Translations under genes and position numbers: made by a program
Notes under the pieces: generated by a model
Databases searched by the model: none
The model's input: only the letters and a program-made list of their open reading frames with translations
What the model was told of the DNA's origin: nothing
Assembly (NCBI GenBank): GCA_023374045.1
Contig: CM041778.1
Location: forward strand, 401,634,438-401,698,437
Reading direction: 5' to 3'
Source of the DNA: Limonium bicolor
Taxonomy: Eukaryota > Streptophyta > Magnoliopsida > Caryophyllales > Plumbaginaceae
Length of the DNA: 64,000 nt
Shown: positions 9,713-21,600 of the stretch, piece after piece
Numbering within the stretch: position 1 is the first letter of the stretch
Layout: each line of letters begins with the position of its first letter

Positions 9713-10665
9713 GGTGGCCACGGGTCGGGCTGGTCCTTGGCTCAACCAGTCCCGGTCCCCAGAGTGCGGGACTGGTCCCGGCCCGCTAGTATCCCCGACC
9801 GATCCCGGTCCCATTTTTTTAAGAGACCGCAACCGGTCTCGGGCTGCAATCGGGCTTTTTTTTAATGATGGACTTTGTTTAATGTATGGCTAATTAGTAA
9901 TATTGTAAAGTTATAATAAGAGTAACAATATTTTCTATATAATCTTATGTATTATAAGAAAAACAAGATTTTATTTATTTATTTGGGCTTGCACTTATTT
10001 TACGATATAACATCATAAGATAAGTTGCCTACCTATCTGAAGGAATCAATGCCCATATAGTTCTATTATTACCATCCTAATTACGTTACAATTCTACTAG
10101 TAGTTCGAATACCAAGTTCTAATTTCTAAGTTCAAAGTTCGATCAATATTTTAATATTACAACCATTATAAAGTAAAACTTAATCAAGCACTTCTATGTC
10201 ATCACTACCGTTAGTAGTTCCTTAATCTGAATTGTTGGAGTTCAACGTCAACCAATCATCTTCTTCAAAAGGAGGATTCTCTTTGTCTCGTCCTTGTGAA
10301 CGTATCTCACCAGCATCCCAATCGTACTTGCATACACACACTTTTATTGAATATGGCGCCAAGCTTGATTTCTATCGTCCAACACACGTTTACCCAAGTC
10401 GGTCCCTGTTGTATAACAGTTATATTTTTTAAAAAAAGGACCGGTCTTGGTCCCGAGATGGTCCCTAGCCGGGCCCAATCGAGCCCGACTTCAAGCGGTC
10501 CTAGTGCAATCCCAGTCTCTTGGAAAGTAAAACCAGACCGGCCCGCTATTTTTCTAGCCGGGAACGGGATGTCTTTATCCCTAGTCAGCGGTCTTGAACC
10601 GGTCTTTGATCGAGCTCGGTCCCGGACGGTCCTAGGCTGGCCCGTCTTTGTGCCCTGGGCAGTCC
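9713..10665. mobile_element. Probable second hAT-like element, degraded
   Basis: The left end TAGAGGTGGCCACGGGTCGGGC has the form of a plant hAT terminus. GC-rich blocks with GGTCCCGG, GACCGG and GCCCG repeats occupy both subterminal regions (9725-9855 and 10440-10660) in roughly inverted order, around an AT-rich core. The right terminus is too degraded for me to define a TIR, and I find no 8-bp duplication. A minus-strand stretch at about 10225-10340 is an open frame ending in an acidic tail, as many hAT transposases do. Family assignment is an inference. Confidence 0.5.
10225..10340 (-). pseudogene. Possible hAT transposase C-terminal remnant
   Basis: On the minus strand an open frame contains DWDAGEIRSQGRDKENP followed by an acidic segment (FEEDDWL) and a stop. 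Its position inside a hAT-like element and its general form suggest the end of a transposase of the RICESLEEPER/DAYSLEEPER type. No catalytic residue or dimerisation motif is visible, so the call is weak. Confidence 0.3.
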
Positions 10666-11004
10666 TTGGCTATGAGTCGATAGATACAAACTAAAAGGCA
10701 TCAAAAATGAACACCGTGAATCTAAAAGTGAACAAACAATATCACAAGATGAATAAATCTACATTGAACATCTTTTGTAAAAGAAACAACTAGAAAATGA
10801 ACACCTTCAGTAAAATAGTGAACAAAATGTATCATCTGATGAATGTATAACACATTTATGACAAACTGAATAATTTACTAAAGATTTTTTACCTTAACGA
10901 TTATCAATAATGAAAGATTTTTTACTTAACTGTTACCAGCAATAGTAGACTTATTTAACTAAAAATCTGTTTTTTATTTTAAAAACAAATAGAAAAACTT
11001 TAGG
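10666..11004. other. AT-rich unassigned stretch
   Basis: No gene is visible. Short repeated words (gaacaaa, gatgaat, gaaaatgaacac) resemble the vocabulary of the minisatellite at 9066-9660 on the other strand. Confidence 0.4.
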
Positions 11005-12318
11005 AAATGTCATAATATACCCCTTTGGTGTACCCATTTTTTTTGCAAAATACCCCTAAACTTCACAAATCACTATAAGATACCCCTCACATTTATTTTA
11101 CTTTACAATATGCCCCTCGGGTTTATTTTACTTTACAATATATCCCTCGGGTTTATTTTACTATACAATATACCCTTGTGAGTTTACCAAATATATTTTT
11201 CACGATATACCCCTACACAGTGTACCGTCTACATTTTCATGATATACCCCTATGAAGTATAATGATCTTTTTTTTACGATATACCCCTGCACAGTGTAAT
11301 GGCTATTTTTTCATAATATACGCGTGCATAATGTAGCGGCTAGTTTTTGGCCTTTAAATGCTGGAAATAACATATATGTGTAGTGTCTCACAAACAATGT
11401 TCAATGGTATAATTGATGATCAGTGTCAGATCAACTTTCATTTTTAGTGAAAAGGCATATTATTGTAGAGGAAATAAGAAGGTCCGCATCTCTTGTTATA
11501 GATCTTTAATGTAAGTTGGGCCTCTTATATTGGTGTCTAAGTTATCTTGTATTCTTAAATTGCACTTGCTAATCTTATCATGATCTTTTTTACTATAAGT
11601 TAATGCATATGTGGGCATGACTACTCTCGATGCCTTTAACCGTGCAAGAGGGGGGTTGGGTCAATGTTATATTGCTAGTTCTATTTGTAGTCATTGGTTA
11701 CATCTCTGACAGTCTCTTGAGAAAATATTTAGATAATGACAAACAGATCATTACATATTCGGATATGGTCTAGCTATGTTTGGAAAGTGTGGTCGACTAT
11801 TCTTATTTGTAAGTCAATCACTTGAACCTCTGTCTAGCTCTAGGAAGTTCTATCTCAATCCAGAGCATTTTCTAGGGATAGTTGTTACTCTTGTTGTTCT
11901 ACCATCATGCTCTGTAAAGGATTTCCATTTTGTCTCTTCATATTTACACGTACATCAACCAAGTTTGTCCAAGCTACAAAACTCTACAACATGAAATGAA
12001 TAATGCAGCTGGTGGTGTGTGGGTGCAATATTGCTGGTATTTGCGCTAATTTTAGTGTGTATGCCAAGTAAAATATGGCTTCATCATATTGATCCGGTTA
12101 TGAGGGGAAGTGACATTCCTTTGGCGCTTGGAAGGGTATATCGTGAAAAAAAAATCACTAGACTTGGGAGGGGTATATTGTGAAAAATATTTCATTACAC
12201 TTCACATAGGTATATTGTGAAACTATAGCCTCTATGTAGGGGTATATCGTAAAAACAATACTTGGTGCACTCACAGTGCTATATTGTAGAGTAAAATAAA
12301 CATGAGGGGTATATTGTA
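11005..12318. mobile_element. Foldback-like DNA element with TATACCCC repeat arms
   Basis: The left arm (about 11005-11335) repeats 'cataatatacccct', 'gatatacccctacac' and variants many times. The right arm (about 12125-12318) carries the complement, 'aggggtatattgtgaaaaa'. The outermost parts pair as tGTC..(a)ATATACCCCT on both sides. The core (11340-12120) has no recognised gene; the best frame (11776-11994, 72 codons) matches nothing I know. Long repeat-rich inverted arms suggest a Mutator-like or foldback non-autonomous element. I could not fix a target-site duplication. The right end touches the CACTA end at 12321. Confidence 0.55.
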
Positions 12319-12320
12319 GA

Positions 12321-12840
12321 CACTAGTAGAAAACAGGCATATGGCAGCGGTTGTTTGGCCCCTATGGTGGCGGTTCAAAACCACTAAAATAGGTGTCACC
12401 GCGGTAGGTGAGAGACCTATTGCAGCGGTTGTAGAACCGCTGAGGTAGGTCCTCTAACACAGCGGTTCTTTTAACAACCGTCGTGGTAGATGATCTACCT
12501 TAGCGTTCTACAACCACTGCAATAGGTCCTCTACCGCGGCGGTTGTTAAAAGAACCGCTGCGTTAGACAGATCTATTGTGGCGGTTGTTAAATAACCGCT
12601 GCATTAGGTTGTCGTCAGATAGTCAATAGACAGGGCCTATTGCAACGGTTGTTTGTTTAGAGCCGCTGCAATAGGTGTTTTTTTTGTTTTTTTTTCTTTC
12701 CACCCTACAAATGTACCAAACACACCCAAAGATCAACCAAACTTGTTAACATATCAAAATCAACAATGCCACCGTAGTGGGGCAATAGGTCACACCACCA
12801 TTAAGCCATTTAAATGGCCACCAAATACACTTTCACTTAC
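12321..12840. mobile_element. CACTA (En/Spm) transposon terminus, truncated
   Basis: The terminus CACTAGTAGAAAA at 12321 is of the CACTA type. It is followed by a run of subterminal repeats built on GCAGCGGTTGT and its complement ACAACCGCTG (12343-12680), the arrangement that CACTA transposases bind. Variants continue to about 12790 (gccaccgtagtggggcaatagg). The element is cut at 12840 by the insertion of Ty3/gypsy element A, so its other end would lie beyond the right edge of the window. No transposase is visible. Confidence 0.8.
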
Positions 12841-15800
12841 TGTAACACCCCTACCGCTAATCCTTTACTTACCGTCCAATCATCCCAATAATCCTAACTA
12901 CTCGCAGTGGAATTACTACGACTACAGCGGGTGATACAACGCCACTAACCGCCCATACAGTTAGCTAGGCTTACACTACTTACAGTCACGGTCTGATGTC
13001 TAAATATACCGAGCTACTACATTACATACTAAATACAAAAATCATATACTTACATTGCTGGATTACCGAGTATCAAAAGCATATTTAGTTACATCCCTTT
13101 CAAGTCTACCAAAAATAATGAGTTTCTACAAGCTACTCATATATACCAATTCACCATCCTTTCATTATCCAAAAGGGTGTACCCCATGGTACACCGGCTA
13201 ACAAAAAGGCCTATAGCCGTGTACAACTTAGTACACCATTCACAGTCTATTAATTACATCAAAAGAAGTCATTTTAATCACAACCAAGTCTTCACCCTTC
13301 TCGAGCACCTGAAATATATTAAAAACAGTGACCCAAGGGGCTCAGCAAAAAGCTGCATATAAACTTCACATATACCGCGTGCTAACAAGGGCACGTCAAC
13401 TATTTAAGGTCGACTAAACATGCGGTTCATTATTATCATGCATACATGCTTTACATACATCATTCATACATACACATTGCATATACAAGCCAAAACAGCA
13501 ATACAATAACATACACAACACTTACCTTCACAAGGGTTAGCCAAATTACACATCCGGGTTAATCGGATGCTTATTACTCTTTTACTCGTTACACAATGCT
13601 TACACAAACATACTCTTACTTTACTTACTTACTTTTCCATACTTGTTTACTCATTCTTACTTACTTACTTTTACTCATGTTAAGTCGGTATGACCTCCGG
13701 GCAGGGACTACACCGTCCCACCACCGAGTTTTACTTGGCTCACCAATCCAGGATGCTACCCATTTAAGGGGTTTGGGCCGTGGACCAGTTTAAGAGCCAG
13801 GATTTGGATCCAACCTCTTGTGTCTCCGCCTCCTCACGTGTGGCCGAAACTATATTGGACTTCTACTCATTCCAATTTAATTACCAATTTATTAAGTTAG
13901 ATTGGTTAGCTTGTTAGGAATCAGTTAGAAGTCCATCTCATTAACATTCGGTCACAACATAATATATCAAGAATACAGACATTCATATTCATCCATACAT
14001 TTCATGAATTATACAAACTATGATTCAAAGATAGTATCCAAACAAGGAACAATATCATATTGTCACAAGTAAGCATAATAGCTCCGATTCGTGCGTTTAT
14101 CTTATTAGGTGATCAATTAGCACACAAATCAGAGTAACCAAGGTAGCATACGGGGCATGAGAAGTTCATACCGTTCACCGTTGTACTCGTAACCGACTCT
14201 CCTTCGGTGTTCACAATCCAAGTCCTATGACATACATATGATCGAGTGATTAATTTAACTATAATTAACTTAACTCGTGTATCTCTTACGTTTCCTAACT
14301 CATACTTGCTATGTCTTTACAATTCTTACACTTATACATTGTTTACTTACCCTTCATTACTTTAAGTTTATTTCTTTACACCACAAGGATGTACTTCTAC
14401 ATATATATATATATGTATGTGTGTATACATATACATATATATATATATATACATATGTTTATTTTAATTAATTTTTTTTGTATGACTCGACCGACCTTAC
14501 CAGGGTCGGACCCAAGGTAGGTCGAAGTCAGTAGGGTAATACGCTGGAAAATTTCAGGGCCGACCGACCTTGCAAGTCCGGTCCCAAGGTCGGTCCGTTC
14601 CAGTGTGTTCTGGGTTCGAGCTTCTGGACTCGACCGACCATGGACAAGGTCGGTCCCAAGGTCGGTCCATTCCAGTGAGTTTCATTATGGGAAATTTTCT
14701 GGCCGACCGACCTTGCAAGTCCGGTCCCAAGGTCGGTCCATTCCAGAAGGTTTCCGTCTTTGTAAATCTGGGCTCGGCCGACCTTGCAAGTCCGGTCCTA
14801 AGGTCGGTCCAGTCCAGTAATTGCATTTTTATTTCTGTATTCAGTCCTTCCTTTTACCCATTACTTCCCCATTGTTCTTACACTTAATCCCACATGTTTT
14901 AACACTAATTAAACCTCCTAATACACCTTAGTTCATCCATTAACTCATTACCCATTTCTATACTAATTTACACACTTGTTTTCTAAATTTCATTTCAGCA
15001 CTTACATTGTTTTTCTAAGTTGCATTTTGTTACAGATTTTGATTCTCACTCCCTCCATCTATAGCTCCCTTTTCTAATGTCATTCCTGAAGCTTATAATG
15101 CATTATATACCTCTCCTAACTTACCCACTAACAAGCTCCATTAAAAATCTGTTTCAAGCATATGTTTTCTACCTAGTTAAACTCTTAAGTGTTCTAGTTG
15201 CTAGGTAAAATTTGACATATCCTCCCCTTAATTTCTATATTCTCACCACATCATTTATTCACACATTGTTACCCAGTTCACCTGTTTATCAACAACATCA
15301 ATATATAAAGCTCTCCACACAATACTAAACATTAAACACTCCTAAAATTCCTGCACTCAACATCCAATTCCCATCTATGTTTTGACAAGTTTTTAAATGT
15401 CTTTTAAGCTTCAAAACAGTTTTTTTCTTCTTCCACATGGTACTACTACTCATTAACATTTTCAAATACACATTTTACACTACTAAAATCTGTTACACAA
15501 TACATTACAAAACTACACAAGGTGAGCACAATTTACCTTGTTCTTCTTCTAGCTTTTCCTTCCTTCTTCTTTCTTCCTTCCTTCTTCCTTTCCTCTCTTC
15601 CCACCGGTTTTGTAGATTAAATTCTCTAACAATACATCCCATTACATACCACCATTTTAATTCAACTAGCCCTTACATTATCTTAAAGCTTTAAGGTAAA
15701 TTTCTAGGGTTTAAGAATTCATTACCTTGCAAAGGAGTAGGTGAAGCTTAGAACAGCACAAGAGCAATATTTCTACTCCACCAAGGGTGCCAAAATCAGC

Positions 15801-16692
15801 TAGGAACAAAAGGAATATGAGCTCCAAACTTAGAAATCCTTACTTTGCAAATAAGAGTGAGAAAAGGTAGTGTTTTTGGATTTCTTTTTACCTTAAACCA
15901 ATGAGGTGAAGAAGGGGCTTCTAATGGTGGTCTTTGTTCTCCAAACCAAGAACTCCCATGGAGATGAAAATGCTTGTTTTCGAATTTTGAAAGGAGAGTA
16001 GTGTTCTCCTTGATGAGAGGAAGACAATGGTAGTATTTTTGTAATTTTTGGAGAAGTTTTAAGGGGTTAACAAGAGGAGAGAAGTGGGGGTTTGTGTGGG
16101 ATGGCTCAAATCGCCATTGCAGTCGCCCAAGGAAGAAGAAGAAAAATAGAGAGGAAGAGAGGGAGGTGAGTACGGTGGAGTGTGGGGGATAGGAGAGAGA
16201 ATAACTAAAGTAGCTTATTTACTTTTTATTTGTTTTGTCCTCTAGTACATAAGCAACAATTAAAATAAGAGAGTGTGAGAGAGAGGGCACAAAATCGGCC
16301 ACCCCACTGCACACACACACACACTTTGAGTTTTTATTTTTAAAAGTGGACACATTACTTTGGTCTATTTATGCTTTCACCCCACAACTTCCCGTTTTTG
16401 ACAGTTTTTACTATTTTTTCGTTTTATTGATTTTATTGGCTCTAGACCTTCACTAATGTTTATTAATGACTATTTAGTTGACCAAAATTGTTATGAGTCT
16501 ATTTGACCCGCTTAAAGTCGTGTTTTCCCGGTTTCCTCGAAAAACATGCTTTAAGGTTCGTTTGTGTTTTTAATCCGTTTTAAGGATCTGTTTTCTTCAG
16601 GATTTGTTCCCTCATGATTATTTAGACATAATTAAGCTTCTAAAATACTTATTAGCCTAATTAATCACTATTTTTAATTACAGGGTATTTCA
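12841..16692 (-). repeat. 3' LTR of element A (3852 bp)
   Basis: On the plus strand it begins TGTAACACCCC and ends GGGTATTTCA, so on the minus strand it is TGAAATACCC...GGGGTGTTACA. The first ~150 bp match the start of the other LTR at 63851, apart from a 73-bp segment (12881-12953) absent there. A GC-rich hairpin minisatellite lies at 14485-14822, and TA/CATA microsatellites at 14400-14460. A candidate TATA (minus strand CATAAATAGACC) lies near 16355-16370. No real gene is present. Confidence 0.92.
14485..14822. repeat. Hairpin-forming GC minisatellite in the element A LTR
   Basis: Four or more units alternate CGACCGACCTTG with CCAAGGTCGGTCC around 'caagtccggtc' spacers, ending in 'attccag'. 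Each unit contains inverted GACC/GGTC blocks that could pair as hairpins. An equivalent array with a related motif (GGTCCGACCCAG...GGGTCGGAC) is at 39418-39778 in the solo LTR of the same family. Confidence 0.85.
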
Positions 16693-16708
16693 ATCTACCC
16701 CCCTTAAG
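16693..16708 (-). other. Polypurine tract of element A
   Basis: On the minus strand CTTAAGGGGGGTAGAT directly precedes the 3' LTR start TGAAATACCC. Confidence 0.88.
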
Positions 16709-17140
16709 AAACTTTGCCCTCAAAGTTGCTCAAGGTTAAAGGTTTAATAACTCTACTCATTAGGCAAACCAATTGTCGTAATGTGTCTTACTACCACCTA
16801 TAAGGTGTTTACTTCCTCTACATTACAAGTATACACAAATCAAGCACCATACACAATTCACATACACAATACACCATTTCTGATTCATACCATCACACAA
16901 TACACAATTGCAATCCACAATACACATTACACCAATATATTACACATCATGCATACACATCAATACATTACGCATTACACATTCATACCAAGTACACTTC
17001 GCACTACATGTGCCATCAAAACATACTACAGTACATACGCACTATGCAATGCTAACCCGAAGCAATGCAAAAGCAAAATGGCTCTACCCCCCTTAAAAAG
17101 GGGTACGCCCCGTACCCGTACCCGCTAAGTGCTAGACTAT
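16709..17140 (-). other. 3' untranslated region of element A
   Basis: This AC-rich stretch lies between the chromodomain stop and the PPT, with many 'cacatacacaatacac' words at 16830-17010. The open frames on the plus strand here are composition artefacts. Confidence 0.7.
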
Positions 17141-18687
17141 CTAGTCTATGAATAACTGTGGGTACTTCACCTTCATGGCATCTTCTAACTCCCATGTCGC
17201 TTCTTTGACATCATGGTTTGACCATAGGACCTTCACCATTCGTATAGACTTATGGCGAGTGTCTCTGGTCTTCCTATCAAGGATTCTCACAGGGGTTTCG
17301 AAATATCTCATGGTCGGCTCAATGGATAGTCTCTCGGGCTCTAAGACATGAGAAGGATCAGCGATATACTTCTTGAGTTGTAACACATGAAATACATCAT
17401 GGACACGCCCCAAGTCCTCAGGTAAAGCTAACCTATAGGCTACAGATCCAACTCTCTCGGTGATAGTGTACGGCCCTACAAACTTTGGGCTCAGCTTGCC
17501 CTTCTGGCCAAAACGGAATACGCCCTTCATAGGTGAAACGCGCAAGAACACTTGGTCGCCCACGGCGAACTCAAGGTCGCGTCGTCACACATCCGCATAG
17601 GATTTCTGTCTATCTTGGGCCACTTTCATATTGGCTCGGATTTGTTGCACTTCCCCTTGGACTTGTTCTAAATACTCCGGTCCTATGATGACCGCTTCAC
17701 TTGACTCTTCCCAACACAAGGGTGTACGGCAAGGTCTACCGCATAGGGCTTGGAAAGGCGACATCTTAATCGAAGCATGATAGCTATTATTGTACGAGAA
17801 CTCGATAAGATGAAGCTTATCTAACCAACTCCCCTGAAAATCTAAGGCACATGCTCTAAGCATGTCCTCCAGTGTCTGGATGGTCCTTTCTGTATGACTG
17901 TCGGTCTGAGGATGGAAGGCGGTACTCAGCTTCAATTCTGTACCCAGCGCTTCCCGTGTAGCTCTCCAGTATCTCGAAAGAAATATGGTGTCACGGACAG
18001 ATACTATGGTCTTCGGGACTCCGTGGTGTCTGATAATCTCCTTGTCGAATAACTCTGCGAGCTTCACTACCTTCCAGGTGTCCTTCATCGGTATGAATCT
18101 AGCAACCTTGGTGAGGCGATCGACTACAACCCAGATCATGTTGAGTCCTCCCCTAGCAGGTGGGAGTCCTACAACAAAATCCATGGAGATATCGTGAAAT
18201 TTCCACTTCATAACTGGCATCGATTGTACCATTCTGTGCGGTCTACGATGTTCAAACTTCACTTTCTGGCATGTTAAGCATCTCAATACATACTCTGCCA
18301 CATCTGATTTCATTCCTGACCACCAGAAGTACCTCTTCATGTCTTTGTACATCTTGGAGGCTCCTGGATGGACTGACAATGTAGAACTGTGTGACTCTCA
18401 CAGGATGCGATCCCTTAGCTCAGCATTGCTTCGGGGGACGCATAGCCTGCCATTCAGCCGAATCAGACCATCTTTATGCAACTTAAAATCATATTTCTTC
18501 TTCTCAAATGTACCATCTGTGATCTTCTGTCTGATTTCGATTAGGTAAGGGTCGCTCAACTGAGCGTCTCGCACCTCGTCAACCAAGATAGAAGAAGCGA
18601 GTAGCGAATGGAGCGAGTGTGCTCGACGGCTCAGGGCGTCGGCTACAACGTTTGCCTTCCCTTCCTTATACTGTAGGTCGATGTCGT
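17141..18687 (-). pseudogene. Element A pol, 3' part: RNase H end, integrase and chromodomain
   Basis: Reading leftward from 18687: the end of RNase H (EGKANVVADALSRR, about 18620-18665); the integrase zinc region with H-x-H before a CLTCQK pair; the catalytic core with DFVVGLP (first Asp), SVRD (second Asp; the usual SDRD has lost a flanking Asp) and SHTERTIQTLEDM (catalytic Glu); then the GPY-type module; and last a chromodomain (about 17141-17310, VKVLWSN...ATWELED) that would target chromatin. Integrase would join element DNA to the genome. In-frame TGA codons lie at about 18395-18397 and 17582-17584, so the frame is broken. RNase H is cut at 18687 by the LARD-type element and continues at 42904. 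Confidence 0.92.
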
Positions 18688-21600
18688 TGAAATAACCCAA
18701 AATTAATTTAAATTAATTTAGGGGATTTCTTTTATTAAACCTTTAATAATACTATTAAGTATTAAATTATTATACGGAATTATGAAAATTAAATTAGTAT
18801 AAGGAATTATGAATATTAAATTATTGTATGGAATTATGAGTATTAATATTATATGGAATTTTGGAAATTAATTTAGGGGATTCCTCCTATTTAACTCTAA
18901 GGAATACAATTTGATATTTAATTATTATATATAATTATATAGTATTATGAATTTAATAATAAGATTTGTAAGTCAATAAATCTTGGGAAAATTTACAAAC
19001 ACTCTAACTATGTTATAAAGATTTTAGGAAGTGTTGGAACATTGTTTTGAAACATAAAAGTCAATATAAAATTCTAGAAACCCTAAAGCCTTTTAAGCCT
19101 TGCTAGGGTTGACTTTTTTAGAATGGTCAAACCAGCCATGAAACCTATACCAATAAATAGGTTATGGAAAACCATGAAGATCGATAAAAAGAACGTCAAA
19201 AACGAATCATCCTAGCCAAAGTTATGCTAGATTGAAGTTTAGAGTCAAAAATTTGAAATCTACCACGTGTCAGTCAGTCACAGGCCACCCAACACTTAGT
19301 CGATTTTCTCCTTGTTTTTCGCCAACAGCCATCCGATTTTTGCCCTAACTTTAGATGCGGATAACTCACTCATCTCTCAGTATTTTTCAATGTCAGCTTC
19401 TTCATTCTCTTCTCCAAAACGTCCCTTTCCAACCATTACTCACACATACCCTAATTCATTATACATCAGCCACAAATTCGATCTAAAGTTGCCTACTTGC
19501 GAAACCTGTACCCAGTTTTCCAGTTTCTCACCGAATTCAGATAACTTTCGTTCGATCATAACTTCTTCGTCCCTCAACCAAAATTTGATTTCTTTGGCTT
19601 GTTTTAAAGATCTTTAATCCCTCTGCAATTTCCATGTTTATGCCCAAGTCTGATTCGTAACCGTTTGGAGGATATAGTTGCCTAAAGTCTCTGATTCCGC
19701 AGCACATAAAATCATACCGAAATTGTAAGGTATAAACTCGTAACTCTCGACTTTGATTTCTTCTTGTGTGTTGCGAGTTAGAGTTAGTTCTTGTTATCAA
19801 TATGTAGAGGTAAGTTTACTCTTTCGATTAAGCCCTTACACATAGCCTAACTTGATCTGTACTGCAAGTTATAGATCCTCAAAGTCGGCCTCGTGAACTG
19901 CTCGAAAAGTCGAATGTTTCCAGAAAACTGAAATCTATTTGCTCCGTTATTGCAATTCCCGGTGAGTTTTCTGCAAATTCTTTCGATGATGCTAAACTAC
20001 TCTTCATTGTCGACCAAACCCATGTTGCAATTTTCCCCATTATGTACTAGGTTAAAAGAATTTGACAGATTTCAATTCGCAAACCCGAAGAACCCTAAAA
20101 CGTGTAACCCAAAATCGATTTTTCAGAATACTGCATTATAATTGGGGAAATCGGTGTCATTAGAACCGGAATTTGATTTCGAAACGAATGGAGGAAGAAT
20201 CACTGGATTTCGTTCTGTAGATTGAGAGAAAACTGGAATTTAGTACTCGGGTTGCGTTTCTTAATAGCTGATGAACTCGAAGAATATCGGCCGTCCGATC
20301 GTAGGTTTTAGAAACGGACGGCCGAGATTAGATCTGTGGAGTTTAAGTAGGTTATGAGTTTTAATATTTCCAGAATTAAACCCTAACTTGTTGAATTTTT
20401 AAATACCTTCCCAAAGGTATTTTGACTTGCAATTTTAACCATAGATTCCTTATAAAATCTAGTTTATTTTGATGTAAATTAATATGGTTTTGGAGTTTTT
20501 AAACATAAGTTATGATTTTTGCAAGTTACGGGTTTTCTGGAATTATTTGGCTAAATTAAAAAGATATTTTTATGAAATAAAAATTTTATAACATGTCTAA
20601 AATGTTATAGTTACTGTATATTAAATTTGGGAATTTTTGGGCAATGGTAAAAGGTTTTAAAAATTGTGTTCATGAGTTTTTCATAAGAATAATTTATAAT
20701 ATATGGTTTTTAATGTAACCAAAAATTAAAGTATGGTTTGTTAATAAACTTTTTAAGCTGGGAAAATAAGGGAAACTAAACTAACATTTTATAACAGTAA
20801 GTTTATAAATGTTTTGGTATTAGCTTTTAAGAGAAGTGAAATTATTTACATATATGTATATATACTTATTTAAGTAGAAACTTATGTTAAATCAAGGAAT
20901 CTAATTATTTTACGTTTTACTTGTTATATTATATGGGAGTTAATGTTTTTGATTAAAACTAAGGAAAATATGAATATATATATATATATATATTACATAT
21001 ATATATATATATAAAGGAGTAAAGTAGTAACTTAGGGTAAAAAGGGAGCTAATAAATTAACATTTATAATAACTAAATATTATAAGAGCTAGAATCCTAA
21101 GATATAGTAAAAAAAATATTTATGAAACATACTTGGAATACAGTTAAAGGTTGTAGTAATAAGATAGTTTAAATATAATGGGTTACATAGGGGATGTCTT
21201 AATTAAATTCTAATACAGGTATACGTATATATGTATTAAATAAATAAAGGGAAACATTTTATTATTAAACCATATATCGGTTGTAGTTATGCCTAAAAGT
21301 TATTAAACATAAGTAAATACAATAAAACTACATAAATAATGTTTTGAACAATCCTAGTATATATAATGATACACATTAAACATAAATAAAATTAGATACC
21401 TTATAGGAAATATAATACGAAGGAATTAATAAGTTAAACTAAACCTCTACATAATACTAATAGAAGAATATTATATGAGGTGGTATTAAATTATAGTTAT
21501 GTATTAGGCTTAAGAGTTACCTTTGAATTCCAAGGTTTATATATAACCATATTAAAATACATGTATAGTATTATTTGTCAATGACCAGGATGTAAATCTT

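Noticed and set aside
16781..17128. 115-codon plus-strand frame
   Set aside because: It lies antisense in the 3' untranslated region of element A and reflects an AC-rich tract.
19537..19800. Minus-strand frame in the LARD LTR repeated at 27600-27863
   Set aside because: It is present twice only because the LTRs are copies. It recalls no domain and its differences look random.
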